Of a stretch of 64,000 bases of DNA, positions 43,629 through 55,384 are shown in pieces. The notes under the pieces were generated by a model. The model saw nothing but the letters and a program-made list of their open reading frames with translations, made no database searches and was not told where the DNA came from. Every line of letters starts with the position of its first letter. The first letter of the stretch is position 1. The position numbers were made by a program, and so were the translations under genes. Source of the DNA: Chrysoporthe austroafricana (taxonomy: Eukaryota > Ascomycota > Sordariomycetes > Diaporthales > Cryphonectriaceae); assembly GCA_001051155.2 (NCBI GenBank), contig JYIP02000002.1:5313315-5377314 (forward strand). Reading direction: 5' to 3'.

Positions 43629-45406
43629 ATGCCTCTTCACGACCATCTCCCTGTCACCCCTTCCCACCTCGCCTCTCACCTACTCCAGGCCTTCATCACG
43701 CTCCCTCCACTGTTCCTCCTTGCCTATATCCTCATCAATGAAGTAACTCGCTACCGCACCCGGGTGCCTGGAATGAAAGGTCCCCCCGGACTCCCACTCA
43801 TCGGCAATCTGCTGTCGATCCGCACCAATGCCGCCGCCAAATACAAGGAGTGGTCCAGGACGTACGGAGATGTGTACCAGGTGCAAATGGGCAATGTCCC
43901 CGTCGTAGTGGTGAACAGCGCCAAAGCTGCGAAGGCGTTGTGGGTCGGGCAGTCGCAAGCGCTGAGTGGCAGGCCGGTTACTTATACTTTTCATAAGGTA
44001 TGCGCGTGCCCGATGGTGGTCATGATTCCGGGATGAGAGGCCGTTGGGTGACAGGAAGTGCAGGTGGCATCGTCAACACAGGGCTTGACAATCGGCACGT
44101 CGCCCTACGACGACTCCCTCAAGCGCCGGAAGAAGGGAGTCGCCGTGGCCGTCAACAAACCGGCCCTCGCCAGCTACGTGCCCTACCTGGACGCAGAGTC
44201 TCGGACCTTCATTCGCGACCTGCTCACTCACGGGGCCTCGGGCACGCAGCCCATTGACCCCCTCCCCTTCATCCAGCGGCTCTCGCTGAGCCTGGCGATG
44301 ACCATCAACTGGGGCGTGCGCATCCCTTCCGTTGCCGACCCGCTGTTCCGGGAGATCGTCGCCGTCGAGGAGGAGCTCAACCGCTTCCGCTCGACGACGG
44401 GCAACCTGCAGGACTACGTCCCGCTGCTGCGCCTGAACCCGGTCAACCTACACTCGGCGCGGGCGCGGGCGATGCGCGGACGGCGGGATGCATACCTCGT
44501 GCGGCTCAACGGGGACCTGGCGGCCAAGGTGGCGCGGGGCACCAACCGGCCGTGCATCCAGGCGAGCGTCATCAAGTACAAGGAGGAGCCGCTGAGCGAG
44601 ACGGAGCTGACGAGCATCAGCCTCAGCATGCTGGGCGGCGGGTTCGAGACCGTGGCTAGTACGGTGCAGTGGAGCGTCGGGTGGCTGGCGCGGCACCCGG
44701 AGGTGCAGGAGCGGGCGTTCCGCGAGATCAGGGCCTTCCAAAGCATCGGAGAGGAGGCGGGCGAGGATGCGGTCGAGCCGCTGTGCGATGCGGCGGACGA
44801 CCAGAGGTGCGCGTACGTGCACGCCATGGCCAGGGAAGCGCTGCGGTATTTCACCGTGATACCGCTAAACCTCCCGAGGGAGTCGACGAGGGATATCGAA
44901 TACGAAGGGCACTTCATACCTAAGGGCACGACAGTGTACATGAATGCTGAGGCGTGCAATCATGGTGAGTCGACTTTTCCCTTCCTCTCTCACTCCCTCT
45001 CCCTCCCCCAAATGCCTCTTCTCATCTCCCTTGCCCCCTTTAATGCCCTCTGGTGCGTTCGTCCTTCTGACAGGCGAAACATTCAGACGAAGAACTGTGG
45101 GAGGATCCTCATGTCTTCCGGCCCGAGCGATGGCTCGAAAAGCCCGACGCGCCGGTGTTCACGTTCGGTCTCGGCTACAGGATGTGCGCGGGTCACCTCC
45201 TGGCCATGAGAGAGCTGTACCTCATCTTTATGAGACTGCTAGCGAGCTTCAGGCTCGAGCCGTGCGGGACGGGGGATTTCGACCCGGCCACGGGCGGGAA
45301 GAACCCACGCGATCTGATCAAGGCTCCGCATAGTTATAGTGTGTACTTCGTGCCGAGGAACGAGACCAAGCTGAAGGCTCTGTTGGCCAGGCTGAAGGAG
45401 GAGTAA
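43629..45406 (+). CDS. Cytochrome P450, CYP504-like (phenylacetate hydroxylase type)
   Basis: ER-anchored monooxygenase. Exons 43629..43997, 44055..44964, 45087..45406, 532 aa. The N-terminal membrane anchor is near residues 15-35, followed by the proline hinge GMKGPPGLPLIGNL. The first join gives YTFHKEVQVASSTQGLTIGT, followed by SPYDDSLKRRKKGVAVAVN, which is the CYP504 pattern. The I-helix has MLGGGFETVAS; the K-helix has EALR (Glu384, Arg387); the PERF-like region is FRPERW; the haem loop is FGLGYRMCAG with Cys460. Known CYP504 enzymes hydroxylate phenylacetate or its 3-hydroxy derivative on the way to homogentisate. Whether this copy does the same or is a diverged paralogue cannot be told; no other gene of that pathway is in the window. 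Confidence 0.92.
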
Positions 45407-45751
45407 AGCATGGTCGTGGGTATGGGCTCCAATGGCTAGCTGATCCGGAGCAGAATTGCGATCAAATGTAGACAAGGATGTTCAAGGAGTTTCTGTCGAG
45501 CCTGTCATAATCAAAATATCAAATTCTGATGGTGACGATCTGTAAGGTCTTTTTTTTTTTTTCTCCCACCTGAAGTGAGAGAGGGGGGCTGCCCGCCGTT
45601 CAAGACAGGGTTAGGGTTGTATTGACGTCGTCGGTCCCTACAAGAGCATCAACATCAAGCTCGCCCACGTGCAAATCGACAATGCTTCATGCCAGCCTTT
45701 AACCAGTGCATATTTGAGAAGCCACTCATGAGCATCATATTTAGACGCACC

Positions 45752-46341
45752 ATGTCTCGCTTTACGATAGCCAATCTGCCTCGCATGGAGGTAGCAGCAC
45801 TCTCAGAACAGCTCCTCGCCCTCAAGGCCCCAGACAACTCGATCGCAGTCATCGACGTCCGCGACGGTGGTCAGATCTCCCTCCCACTGCCTGCCCTTCT
45901 CAGAGGCCACTGACCGAATCTGCTTTACTCCTTGTAGATCATATTGGCGGACACATCAAAGGCTCGCGATGGGTACCCTCCCACCAGTTCGACGAGTGGC
46001 TGCCCACCCTCCTCCGCCAGCTCCAACAAACCAAGACGGTCGTCTTCCACTGCGCCTTGTCAAAACAGCGAGGACCAAGCGCCGCGTTGAAATACATACG
46101 AGAGAGAGAGGCGCAATACGGCGCTGAGTCTGTTGCAGCTCCAGATGGCCAGGCAGGAAGCAGCGGCGGTAGCGATGTCGCACGAGAGGAGGCTGCCGCG
46201 GGCCAGGAGGCACAGACGAAGCAGCCAGTCGCGCAGAAGGTTTGCGTTCTCAGGGGTGGCTTCTCCAAATGGCAAGAGTCTCATGGTTCAGACGAGCGTC
46301 TCACCGAAGCTTACGTGAAGGACCTATGGGAGGACTATTGA
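45752..46341 (+). CDS. Small Cdc25/rhodanese-type phosphatase (Ych1/Ibp1-like)
   Basis: Single-domain rhodanese-fold phosphatase or arsenate-reductase-like enzyme related to yeast Ych1 and fission yeast Ibp1. Exons 45752..45866 and 45938..46341, 71-nt intron, 172 aa. The N-terminus SRFTIANLPRMEVAALSEQL and the join VIDVRDDHIGGHIKGSRWVP are family-like. The active site is HCALSKQRGP, a C(x)5R loop with Cys77 and Arg83. Between it and the end (VCVLRGGFSKWQE) lies an Ala/Gly/Glu-rich insertion of about 30 residues that is probably a disordered loop. An in-frame ATG at 45689 would add 21 residues (MPAFNQCIFEKPL...), a possible mitochondrial leader; I prefer the inner start because similarity begins there. 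Confidence 0.88.
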
Positions 46342-47673
46342 GCGGCGAAAATCGCACAAGCCGTTCTGCCTATGATCTGGTGCTCCCGATTGTGCATTGA
46401 ATCCGGAACGGCAGTGGCATTGGGCTAATTATTGTGGCCATGCGGGTCTGATTGACCGTGTGTCTCTGTAACTTGACCAGAGGCTTCGTTCGTGGCAGCC
46501 GTTATGCCTGCGGTGGACTTCGGAGCAGCGTTGTAGGAGCCACCTGCAACTAGCAATACGGTCCGACGATTACTACCGCCAATGACGGTCCGGCGATCAA
46601 GTCCAGATTTAACAAATCTCTATCGGACAACCACTTCCGCCATCACGCATCCTCCCCATAATTCGAGTTTCCAGCTATCAAGCATCTGCAAACCTTGCGA
46701 CTATAGTTGTTCCGTCATGGTGGTTCATCATTCGCCGGCCTCGAAACTAATTTGATCAATATTCGCCACTAAAATTGTGAGCAACGGTGAATTACTTCGT
46801 CTTACGGCTCTAACTCGGCTTATTTTTCTGAATTCGGTCTTATCTTGTGACTACATTTGCACGGCGTGTCCAGGCAACAACTTCTAAACATAGAATCGAT
46901 CTCAGCAAACACAACATGTATGCTATCTGCGATCTCTGGCAATGTTAGGGCTCTTTCACCGTTCGCTTGCCTATGCCAACGAGCGTTATCAAGCTTCAAA
47001 ATTAAGTTTTGCACAATGAGGCCGACTCAGAACGGCTCGACCTTATTCCTGCAGCTCTCCTGAGCGTGATGGACAGCCTCATTATGGACTGCCCTATTAC
47101 GGACTACCCTTAAGCTTGATGCTTCTCCTTCATAATAAATATCTGTCCTGAGGCTTTGGGTCCCGCGCTCCACCTTTACAGGTCAGGAACGTGTTTAGTA
47201 GTTGACAATGTTCAGTCTCGGACTTTTTCGTAGAAATTCGTGTTATAAGGCCACCATTGTCTGCCAAGGGGCAGCCCGACACGGCTTGGACATATGTATT
47301 TGCATTTGAGTGTCTGTAGGAGTAGACATAGTAAACAAGTTCCCTAAAATCTTGGGCGACTTGACCAAGCCGAGTTGGGATTGGCATTGAGTAATCAGTT
47401 ACAAAACATTAGCTAAACGAAGGAGTAGTCAGACTATGATGAGTCCAGGAGTTACTAAAGGCACTATTAGGGTGCGTAGATGTCAGCATTTTCTTTTCCA
47501 TAGCCGGAAGGAGTGCGGAAAATTGAGTACGTGAGTGGCCGATCTATATTTATTTTGGTAGACAATCAGCACAATTACCTTCAGATCGAAAGGCATAGTT
47601 ACTTAAAGAAACAAGAGTACTTCTATATGCAAAGGAATCTAAGGACTTATACGCCAGGAATGGTCAAAACTTG
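46342..47673. other. Intergenic, no supported gene
   Basis: About 1.3 kb between the phosphatase gene and the stop codon of the HET gene. A degenerate tandem of about 15-base units (ATTATGGACTGCCCT, ATTACGGACTACCCT) occurs at about 47065-47115. Small frames on both strands overlap and carry no motif. Confidence 0.5.
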
Positions 47674-50215
47674 TCAAATTATACAAATCAAATGCCTCCC
47701 ACTTTTCTCGTCGTATCCATGGCCCTGGTGGAGCAAGCTACCGTCGCTATCCAACTTTTTGAACATGTACTTGTGAGCAAGTGCGTCGAATGATGGGGAG
47801 AGCTTCGTAAGGCCAATTCGCCGGAATGTTGCCTTTCGGTACTTCCCATGCCAGTCTTTGATATGTTCGTCGTTCTCACTAACCAATTCCAAGAGGAGAC
47901 AGATTAGATCCTTCGACTCCTTTCTAGCGACGAGAGGACCTCTTGCGACCGGAAGACAATATACGATGTCTTTGGACTTTACAAGTCTTCCGTCCTTGTC
48001 GTCTTGGGCCGGACAGTCCATGTATGTGTTGGAGTGCTGCTCAGCATCAATCTCGAGCTTCCGTCCGTCCTTTTTCTTAACCGCGTTCCGTTGGACCATG
48101 AACCAGGAATAGATACCCGAATCAGACTTACGCAGCTCTGCCTTTCGTATGTAACCCCAGAGCCTGATGTAGCAATCTTTGACTAGGCCGTACTTGTTCT
48201 GTTCTGTCGCCAACTCTATCCATATATTTTTTCCACAGTCAGCATCCGAGTTCAAGTTACCACAGTCCTTATTCTGCAGCACGTCGACCAGGATGTCACC
48301 TTCCTCAGACTCAAGATTTTCTGGATCATCCAGTATCTCGCCATAGGCGATGCCATTTCCATGCTGCGCATCAATTGATGCCCAGGAGAAGGAAGGCGCC
48401 CTGTAGTCCGCTGGTCGCGTCGTAGGATACTCGAAGATCCCGAGTCCGCCAGGATCTTGGCTCCGACGAAAAAGTGGCTCAGCCTTCCAGAGGAGCTGGC
48501 TAGCGAGGCGAATGTTCCAGAGACCGGCAATGTATTTGATGTCAAGCTGCGAACCCGGGACGATGGAGCCTGACATCCTGCTGGCGATCCCAGAAAGTGC
48601 GATCAGCTTGTCCTCTGCCTTCGTTAAGTCGGTCTTGGAGTACATTTCCACAATCCGTGCCCATAGCTCTAATGACCAAACGTTGTCCAAATGATCGGGG
48701 TCATTGACCTTGCGGAGCCTGCTGAGCCCTAGCGATTTCCCATGCGTTCCCGGTTTCAGCCTTTTGATAGGGATACATTTATGTATTTCATCCCCAAAGA
48801 GTTGGTAGTTTGGTACACCTGGGGGACGCCCCTCCATTTCATCGAGTTCAGAGCATTCCCAAGCAATTTGACCGCGGCAGAAGTGTAGAACCCTCGGGGA
48901 CATCAGTCTTTCCTGAACGACCCATGCCCGGGTGTTGACTGGCGCCTGATCAACCAATTTCTCCCAGTTGCAAACGTCCAAGAGGAGGCATCTCTTGATA
49001 ATTGAGCACTGATCGATCTCCATATTCATTGCTGCATCGCCGTTGTCTTCGGTATGGTGCGTGGAGGACTTTGCGAGAGAATTTCTCGCTGCCAGCCAAG
49101 TTGGATCTCCTGGGATGTCTTCGACGTTGAGCCTGACTTCGTCCTCCCATAATTGCTGCGGGTCCCGTTTAGAGTATAAACCTTCATCTCCATTCTGTGC
49201 TGCCGTCGCTGAGATATTCAAATAGGAGTTACTATACACTTTGTGCATTAGTGTCGACTCCTTAAGCCAGTCATCCTTATCGTCTTGAATAATGCACAAT
49301 GAATCGATCCATATATAGCCCACTTTGGGCAATCGAACGGCAAAGAGAATGGCATCTAGGAATGTGGCTGGTAAGTCTTTCAATTTGATGCCTTCTTGAA
49401 ATTCTTTCTGTCGCCTCTTGGTGAGCTTGACGGGCTCCTTGTTGCTTCCCCATCTATGACTGAGAGTCACATAGAAGTAGTTTTTCGTCGTATCCACAGG
49501 CACCTTCTCCGTCTCGATGAGTTTAACCTTTGTATTTCGGAGTTCGTCAAGATGCGGGTCGCCGTGGTACTTCAGAATTTCCGGGTCGATATGACCCTTG
49601 TGCTTCAAGTCATAGAGATCGATTAGCCGAGTGGGATAGTCTTGTGGCTGCCCAAATTCTTTGCTGAAACATTCGTGGTTATTGTTGCACTTGGCTATCC
49701 AACTTAGAGCGAGCCGGAAAACTTCAGCGTCCATCATAGAATCTGATATTGGTGTTCTGTATGATAGTTCGCTGCCATTTTCTGTGGCATGTCAACGGAT
49801 GTGCCAAGGGCTGACACAGCGGATAAGTCAACATGCCTATCGATTTCAACACGAAGGTTCGGTCGAACCTGCCAGAGCTTGAGATAGCGTCGACCAATTC
49901 TACTGTAAAATCTAGACGATAGACGTCCCCGTGCTCCCAGGTGAGGCCTTCTGGAGGGGTTCGAACAAGAGAGATGCGTGCTGTGCTGCGCAGATTGGCC
50001 AGGGATTGTGTGCAAAGAGCCCTTAATTTTTGTGTCTGAACAGGCAGATGTGTGAGGAGCTCGTCCCCCAGTACGCGGCAGATGGAGCAATTCAAGGCAA
50101 CTGACTGCCTAAGAGAATCCGCAGACTCATGGTGGATAAAATGAGGATCCAGGGTGCCTCGAAAGTATCGGCCATGTTGCCCTCGCAACATCCGCCAGCA
50201 GACATTGCACAGCAT
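47674..50215 (-). CDS. HET-domain protein (heterokaryon incompatibility type)
   Basis: Predicted self/non-self recognition protein of filamentous fungi; HET domains can trigger cell death when activated. The start MLCNVCWRMLRGQHGRYFRG with HFIHHESADSLRQSVALNCS is the usual Cys/His-rich N-terminus. The main frame, from about 49756 leftward, has YFYVTLSHRWG, LPATFLDAILFAVRLPKVGY, IWIDSLCIIQDDKDDW, NISATAAQNGDEGL and RAWVVQERLMSPRVLHF, the core HET motifs, and ends HLICII. The two parts are in different frames. The best join I see is complement(49819..50215 or 49818..50215) to complement(47674..49756), a 61-nt intron (GTGTCA...TACAG), about 826 aa; the donor is weak and a frameshift cannot be excluded. 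Confidence 0.85.
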
Positions 50216-51553
50216 GTTGCTAGTTGCGCAGTTTCGGGATGAAGGAGGATTAACAGATCGTTAAGGAAAATGTTGGTTAGTGAAGACTTTTGAAAAAGGC
50301 CTGAAGCGGGTCAGACTCCTGTTGTCCCACCCTGAAGTAGTCGGCTATGCCGTGGCACGCCATCTCCTGCAAGTGATCATGCGTGACCCGCCAATCAGTT
50401 TCTCGCTTTCGGTGTCGGGGCTGCTCCTGTGGGGCTGTGACACCTCCCTGCTTTTTCCACCTGAGCCAGGTACAACTTGGTTGCCTTTAAGGCCTGAAAT
50501 CCTCCTCCTCTATATCGCCAGGCTCCCTACGTGCCTCCAGCCTACTGTGTTGTATTGCAGTCAGTGGTCTAATTGTCCTAGTCGCCATAGGTTATCCCGA
50601 AGCTCGTACAAACGGCTATACCGGAAGCTAAGCATAAATGCTGCACCTGTGAGAAGACACGCGCTGTGCTCCGTCTTGGGGCTTATTATGGCCACTCATG
50701 TTGTCTACTGCTTAATATTTTAAATGTTTTAAAGAATTTGTCTTCGTCTTTGGGATATGGAGTGCGAGTACAGCGAAGTCCGTCCGTAGCGAACTATTAG
50801 CAGGTCTGCCCCCATATCCTCTCAACGACATCACAACGTGTCAAGCTCATATCGCGAGCGAATCTTTTCCAAAGGTCTTCTTGGAACTTGAGCGTGATGT
50901 AAAGCACATGCTTGGCGATCTCGCACAACTTTTCCAAAAACGACCCTAGGCTTTTCCATCCCCGGAAAATCAGGCCCATGTCTTCTGGACACAAGATTCC
51001 GAGCCCCGACAGACGACGTCTTGTTCCAACGGGAGACTGAGAACCGGATTCTCAAGGAGCCCCATTTACGCATCAATTCAATCGAATGTCTGTGTGTTTC
51101 GAATAATGTTCGCGGAGGAGTGGTCCCAAGGTTGTATCAGTCGAAATGCGCCGCGTCGTTTAGTGTGGACAAGCAGCTGTCAGCTGCTGTTCAAAGGCCA
51201 TCTGCGGCTCCAGCCCATGCTCGTGACAGTCACTTGCGTTTTAAGAGTATTAATATAGGACTTCACCGCTGATCGAAAGATAAAGAGTACTCACATTCCT
51301 GGAACATCCGCGAGACTTCCGATATCGAAGTTGATCTATAACCTACTTCGAACAAGAAGTCGCTTTGTGACGGTGGTTCTTCCGACGGTAATAAGGTGAA
51401 TTGGATCAGCATAGCGGGATCGATTCCCATCCATTGATTGGTATTGTCAAATCAATAGACTGCAGGCTGTCGTCTACCATCGTTCGCCGTTCCGGGGTTA
51501 AATCCGCCGCCCAATTCTACTACTTGCTGGCGACATCGAGGATTCCGGGCATC

Positions 51554-52120
51554 TCAACTGCGCGGCATCATTACCTCGCATGATCTTTTAGGTGCATGGA
51601 ATGATTCATCTGCCCTTTGAGATTTGTTCTGGCCCAGCAACCGGATTTTGAATTCGTCCAAGTACTTCCAAAAATTTCTTGCCTTTGCTTCGCTAATGGT
51701 GACTGTACCAATTTTTTGGCAGAGAAAGTGAAATTTTGAGATTCCCGAGGATGGACTTTTGACGAGGGTCATCACTCGTTGCTCGGTCACATTGCTCGAA
51801 AAGGTTATCAACTCCTTGCTACGCCTAGCCTTTATCGGTGAATCTACTTAGATACTATTAGGGACAACGTGTCCTTTTTGAACGCATTCAATCGTATCGA
51901 CGCGGACAGTCAAAAAGCCTTTACCCCTTGGCATAGCCACACAGAATAAATAGATATGATCTGATTTTGCTAGCTGAATAACATCGCCAGAATTCCTCCT
52001 AAGAGAACAATGGCTCTGGAATCCCTGGCGTATTGATACTATAGACCGCTTGAACAGTTCAAGTAAGCGGAGTTTGGATCGAGATATTTTCTTCGACCAG
52101 AGCCATGTACTCACAAACAA
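51554..52120 (-). other. Coding-like stretch, unidentified, split by one stop
   Basis: On the minus strand two frames follow each other: FVSTWLWSKKISRSKLRLLE and SDHIYLFCVAMPRGKGFLTV, ending VVPNSI-stop at about 51848, and then, in another frame, ITFSSNVTEQRVMTLVKSPS, GISKFHFLCQKIGTVTISEA and KARNFWKYLDEFKIRLLGQ. The residue pattern looks like real protein (alternating hydrophobic strands, an amphipathic helix), and I have an impression of similar segments in large fungal receptor-like proteins, but I cannot name a family. It could be an unannotated multi-exon gene or a relic. Confidence 0.3.
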
Positions 52121-53663
52121 CCGCTTGAGGCCTTTAGGATAAATTGATCTTGATCAAATTCTAAGTTGTGCTGTAGTTATGTCTATCAAAGGCCGTCAAG
52201 AGTGTCTTACAATTACTAAACTTCGTCTTTGAAGTGAATGATTTTCTCCCCAGGAATCTTGAACTGAGTCCGGTTGCCCGCGACTTTCTCGGCATTGGTC
52301 ATCATAGTAGCCCTTATAGGCTTTGCCTGACGGTCCATTTCTGTACCTTAGATAGCATCAGCATGAGCGCTTGTGCTCGTGAATTTCTACACGTGTAGGA
52401 GCTGTACATAGTTCATGTAGAAGATGCGCAATATCAAATCTTCCTCATCGGTTTGTGTCTCTCTTTAGTGCGCGGTATCATGTATAATGACTGGAATATT
52501 TCAAGTGTTATCGAAGAGAGTTTCGTAATCGTCCGGTTTCTATACTTTGTACTCATCGCATCTCTCCACCGTGAAGGTCCTCCCCACTGCTACAACGGTA
52601 AGTCTATCCGCCTCAAGTCGCAGATACGAGATGCGAGCATCCGAATTTCCTCTGAGCGAGAGGTTGGCTCTGTGTCGTAGATCTTCTGTGTCTCCCTTGT
52701 GACGATGTTGTCGCAAAGTCAATGCGCACTTTCAGAAAGTAGCTATTCAACCATCTCCAGGCCCCTGAGTTGAATATGATCAGAAACAGTAGATATCATT
52801 CCAGATTACTGCTTCAACCTCGAAATATGCGAGACCTAGGAGGAAATTCCTAAGAGGGGAGATTACTTGTAGACATGACGCCCCCGGTTTTTAATACCAC
52901 ATGCAGAAGGAGTCGTCTTGGGTTCCCGTGGATGTTCTAGCAAATTGAGGATCACCCACAATATAGGGAGATCATTTAGTTGCAAAACCCTTTCTTGATT
53001 AGAGAACATTATTCAAGAGAAGCATGTCAAGGCAGGTAGGTAATTATTTAGTGGCGCGACAGAATGGATGGAAATACTTGCGAGACTGCCAGCGCGGTTT
53101 TTTTGTCTTTTTTTTCTTTCTTTCTTTTTTCTGCTTATCTTTTCCTTCTACCCTGGGCAAAATCGTTCTGAAGCACTCATCGATAGTGGAAGTAATTAAG
53201 TCCTTAACCACCGCATGCAGAAGGACCCACCATATGAAGCCACGGCTTTCCAGTGACTTGAGCCAGCGAAAAAGGCGGGACGCTACACCACCGGACGTGA
53301 TGACATACCGAGATAGCGTAGGAAACCCGGGAAGATTTCACAGAAGATAGCCTCTTTGCTTATCTATGCTGCCTGACCAAGAGGTTGGGAGGTCTCGGAG
53401 TGGAAAGCAAAGGCTTGACCATCCACGCAGCAATGTGTGTCGGAAGCTGCCGATGATCCCTGACTGGCACACAGCCCCCCGTGCGACCCACTAGAGAGAT
53501 ATGCCCGTGTTATCTCGCTCCTCTCAATCCTGCTGAAGTTGTCGCCACCTCCGTCATGTCTCCACCAAGCCAAATGAACAACGAGCTACACCTTACGCAG
53601 TAGTATTGCCCTTTAACGACGGGACGTTAACGCCCATCTTCACCATTGCTAATTGTTCGAGGC

Positions 53664-53751
53664 GAAAAAAAAAGGAAAAAGAAAGAAAAGAGAAGAAAAG
53701 GAAGGAGAAGAAAAGAAAAGAGAAGAAAAGAAAAGAAAAGAAAAGAAAAAG
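53664..53751. repeat. GAAAA-rich purine tract
   Basis: Almost pure A/G for nearly 90 bases, with several perfect GAAAA units. It lies just upstream of the glycine-zipper gene and probably in its promoter or leader. An open frame through it (Lys/Glu/Arg only) is not real coding sequence. Confidence 0.9.
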
Positions 53752-53797
53752 GGAATGCATATCCATTCATAGACAGCCTGCTTCATTTTGGCATGTT

Positions 53798-54603
53798 ATG
53801 TCTGGCACAAAAGCTGCCGCCTCTGCGGCCAAGGCATCGGACCAAAGCCCTCCCCCCAAAGAAGTTGCCCGGGCTGTCGAGGCAGCCCAGGCGGCGAGAC
53901 GCTTTCAGGATGCCGCCGATGCACTCAAAAAGCAGGCCAAGCTGGCACGAGATCCGGCGGAGCGCGAGAGACTGTGGACAGCAGCGTACATGAAGGAGAA
54001 GGAGGCGCACGGGGAGAGCAAGAAAGCCAGAAGTGAGTGGCCTCCCGAGATGGAACTTTATAAGCTGCTCTTAGTTCTCACTACTTACTCGTCATATTAG
54101 TTATGGCCAGTGGATGGGGCCAGGGCGCAGGCCTTGGGATCGGAATCTCCAGCGCCGTCGGCATGGGCTTGGGAAACCTGCTCGGCGCGTTACTAGCCGG
54201 TGTCGTCGCAATTCCGGGCAGCCTGATCGGCTCAGGTGTTGGAGCAATACACGGGCCGTGGTACAAATTGAAGGACGTGGTAAGCGGCGGTGGTGGCAGT
54301 GGTGAGAGCGCTCCCAACGACAAGGTCAAGGGCGAGGTCTCCGAAGAGGGATCAGAAGACGAGGCTCATATGGCCATCGTTATGGCTGCGAGACAGATGG
54401 ACTACCAGGATTCCGACAAACCTGGAGGCGGCATGGACACACGCCACGACAGTGAGATGCATGAGTCCGGAGAGGACCGGGGCTCTTCAGAGGCTCCAGA
54501 GGCTGGCAGGGAGGCGGAAGACAGAGGTAATATGCAAGAAAAGGAGGCGCTGCAGGAAGGCAGAGAGAATCAAGCCATCCAGCACGAGAAAATCGTTGAC
54601 TGA
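53798..54603 (+). CDS. Glycine-zipper protein of unknown function
   Basis: Exons 53798..54032 and 54101..54603, 68-nt intron, 245 aa. The start MSGTKAAASAAKASDQSPPP lies just after the purine tract. Residues 20-75 are an Ala/Lys/Glu/Arg-rich helix (EVARAVEAAQAARRFQDAAD). After the join comes IMASGWGQGAGLGIGISSAV, followed by GMGLGNLLGALLAGVVAIPG and SLIGSGVGAIHGPW, a run of GxxxG glycine-zipper motifs long enough for two membrane helices. The last 110 residues are acidic and disordered (many Glu, Asp and Ser). Proteins of this architecture are common and unstudied in fungi. A membrane-inserting role is suggested by the zipper only. Confidence 0.8.
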
Positions 54604-55384
54604 GGTTCTGGCTAATACTACTAGACATATCATCTTGACATCACATAAAGACATCTATCTCATGCTAGGCACAGAGGGAGCATATCATAGCTAGCATTGG
54701 GGATTCCACTTCAGCTTCCTATTTGGGACATTCTATCTTTTCATGCACATTTCCCGTATGCAGGATAACCCTCATGCTCTGCCGTCCCAGGAGGATCCTG
54801 TTATGTTCATGGCATAACGCTGGGTATCATCTCGTCCGCAGCATTTATTTCAATGGAGAGATGTGTCATGTGTGTGAATAGATTGGCGGGTAGGCCGGGT
54901 TCGCTAGTGAATTTATTCACCTAGAACCCTGCCGCGTTACTTGCTGTCACAAAAATAAATTAACATGTAGCAATGCTTCCCAACCCAACTCGCCAAGTCT
55001 CGCAGGCTTTCGACACAGTGCAACTTCTCGTGATTCCTGCAAAAAAACATTCAGGACATCCGATCGCATCGAGCCAAGGCCGCTGATTATTTTGGTCTCA
55101 GGAATCCCTTGTCTGCTGCGATACGGGAAGTCAATTAGTTACACCTTCTCCACCGAGAAGACCGCAGAGAACAGGTTTGCCCTGGCCTTGTGCAGACACT
55201 CAGACAACTGCCCACACAGACTTCCTTTGACAACTTTAACACGTCACTCAGCATGCCTTGTATCGTCAACAACGCGTTGCGACACGTTGAGTGTCTGCCA
55301 AAGACAGCTTTCGTTGGACCAGCCCGCCCACACAAATCCAAAGACCGTGCGTGCCTGCGCCCTGAGCTGCGGTTATGAACAACC
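54604..55384. other. Intergenic, no supported gene
   Basis: 3' flank of the glycine-zipper gene and the region before the next possible gene. The open frame from 55092 runs through it, but nothing in this part looks like a conserved protein. Confidence 0.4.

Larger units (their letters stand above)
50216..53797. other. Long AT-richer region, no supported gene
   Basis: About 3.6 kb. Apart from the coding-like stretch at 51554-52120, the frames are short, overlap each other and show no motif. Pyrimidine-rich T tracts occur at about 53098-53140 and a GAAAA tract at 53664-53751. The first few hundred bases must contain the HET-gene promoter. Confidence 0.45.

Noticed and set aside
49956..49970. 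GGGGTTCGAACAAG resembling a tRNA T-loop
   Set aside because: Lies within the first exon of the HET gene and has no surrounding tRNA structure.
53606..53797. N-terminal extension of the glycine-zipper protein through the purine tract
   Set aside because: Would add a run of Lys/Glu/Arg from a GAAAA repeat; the inner ATG at 53798 is a natural start.
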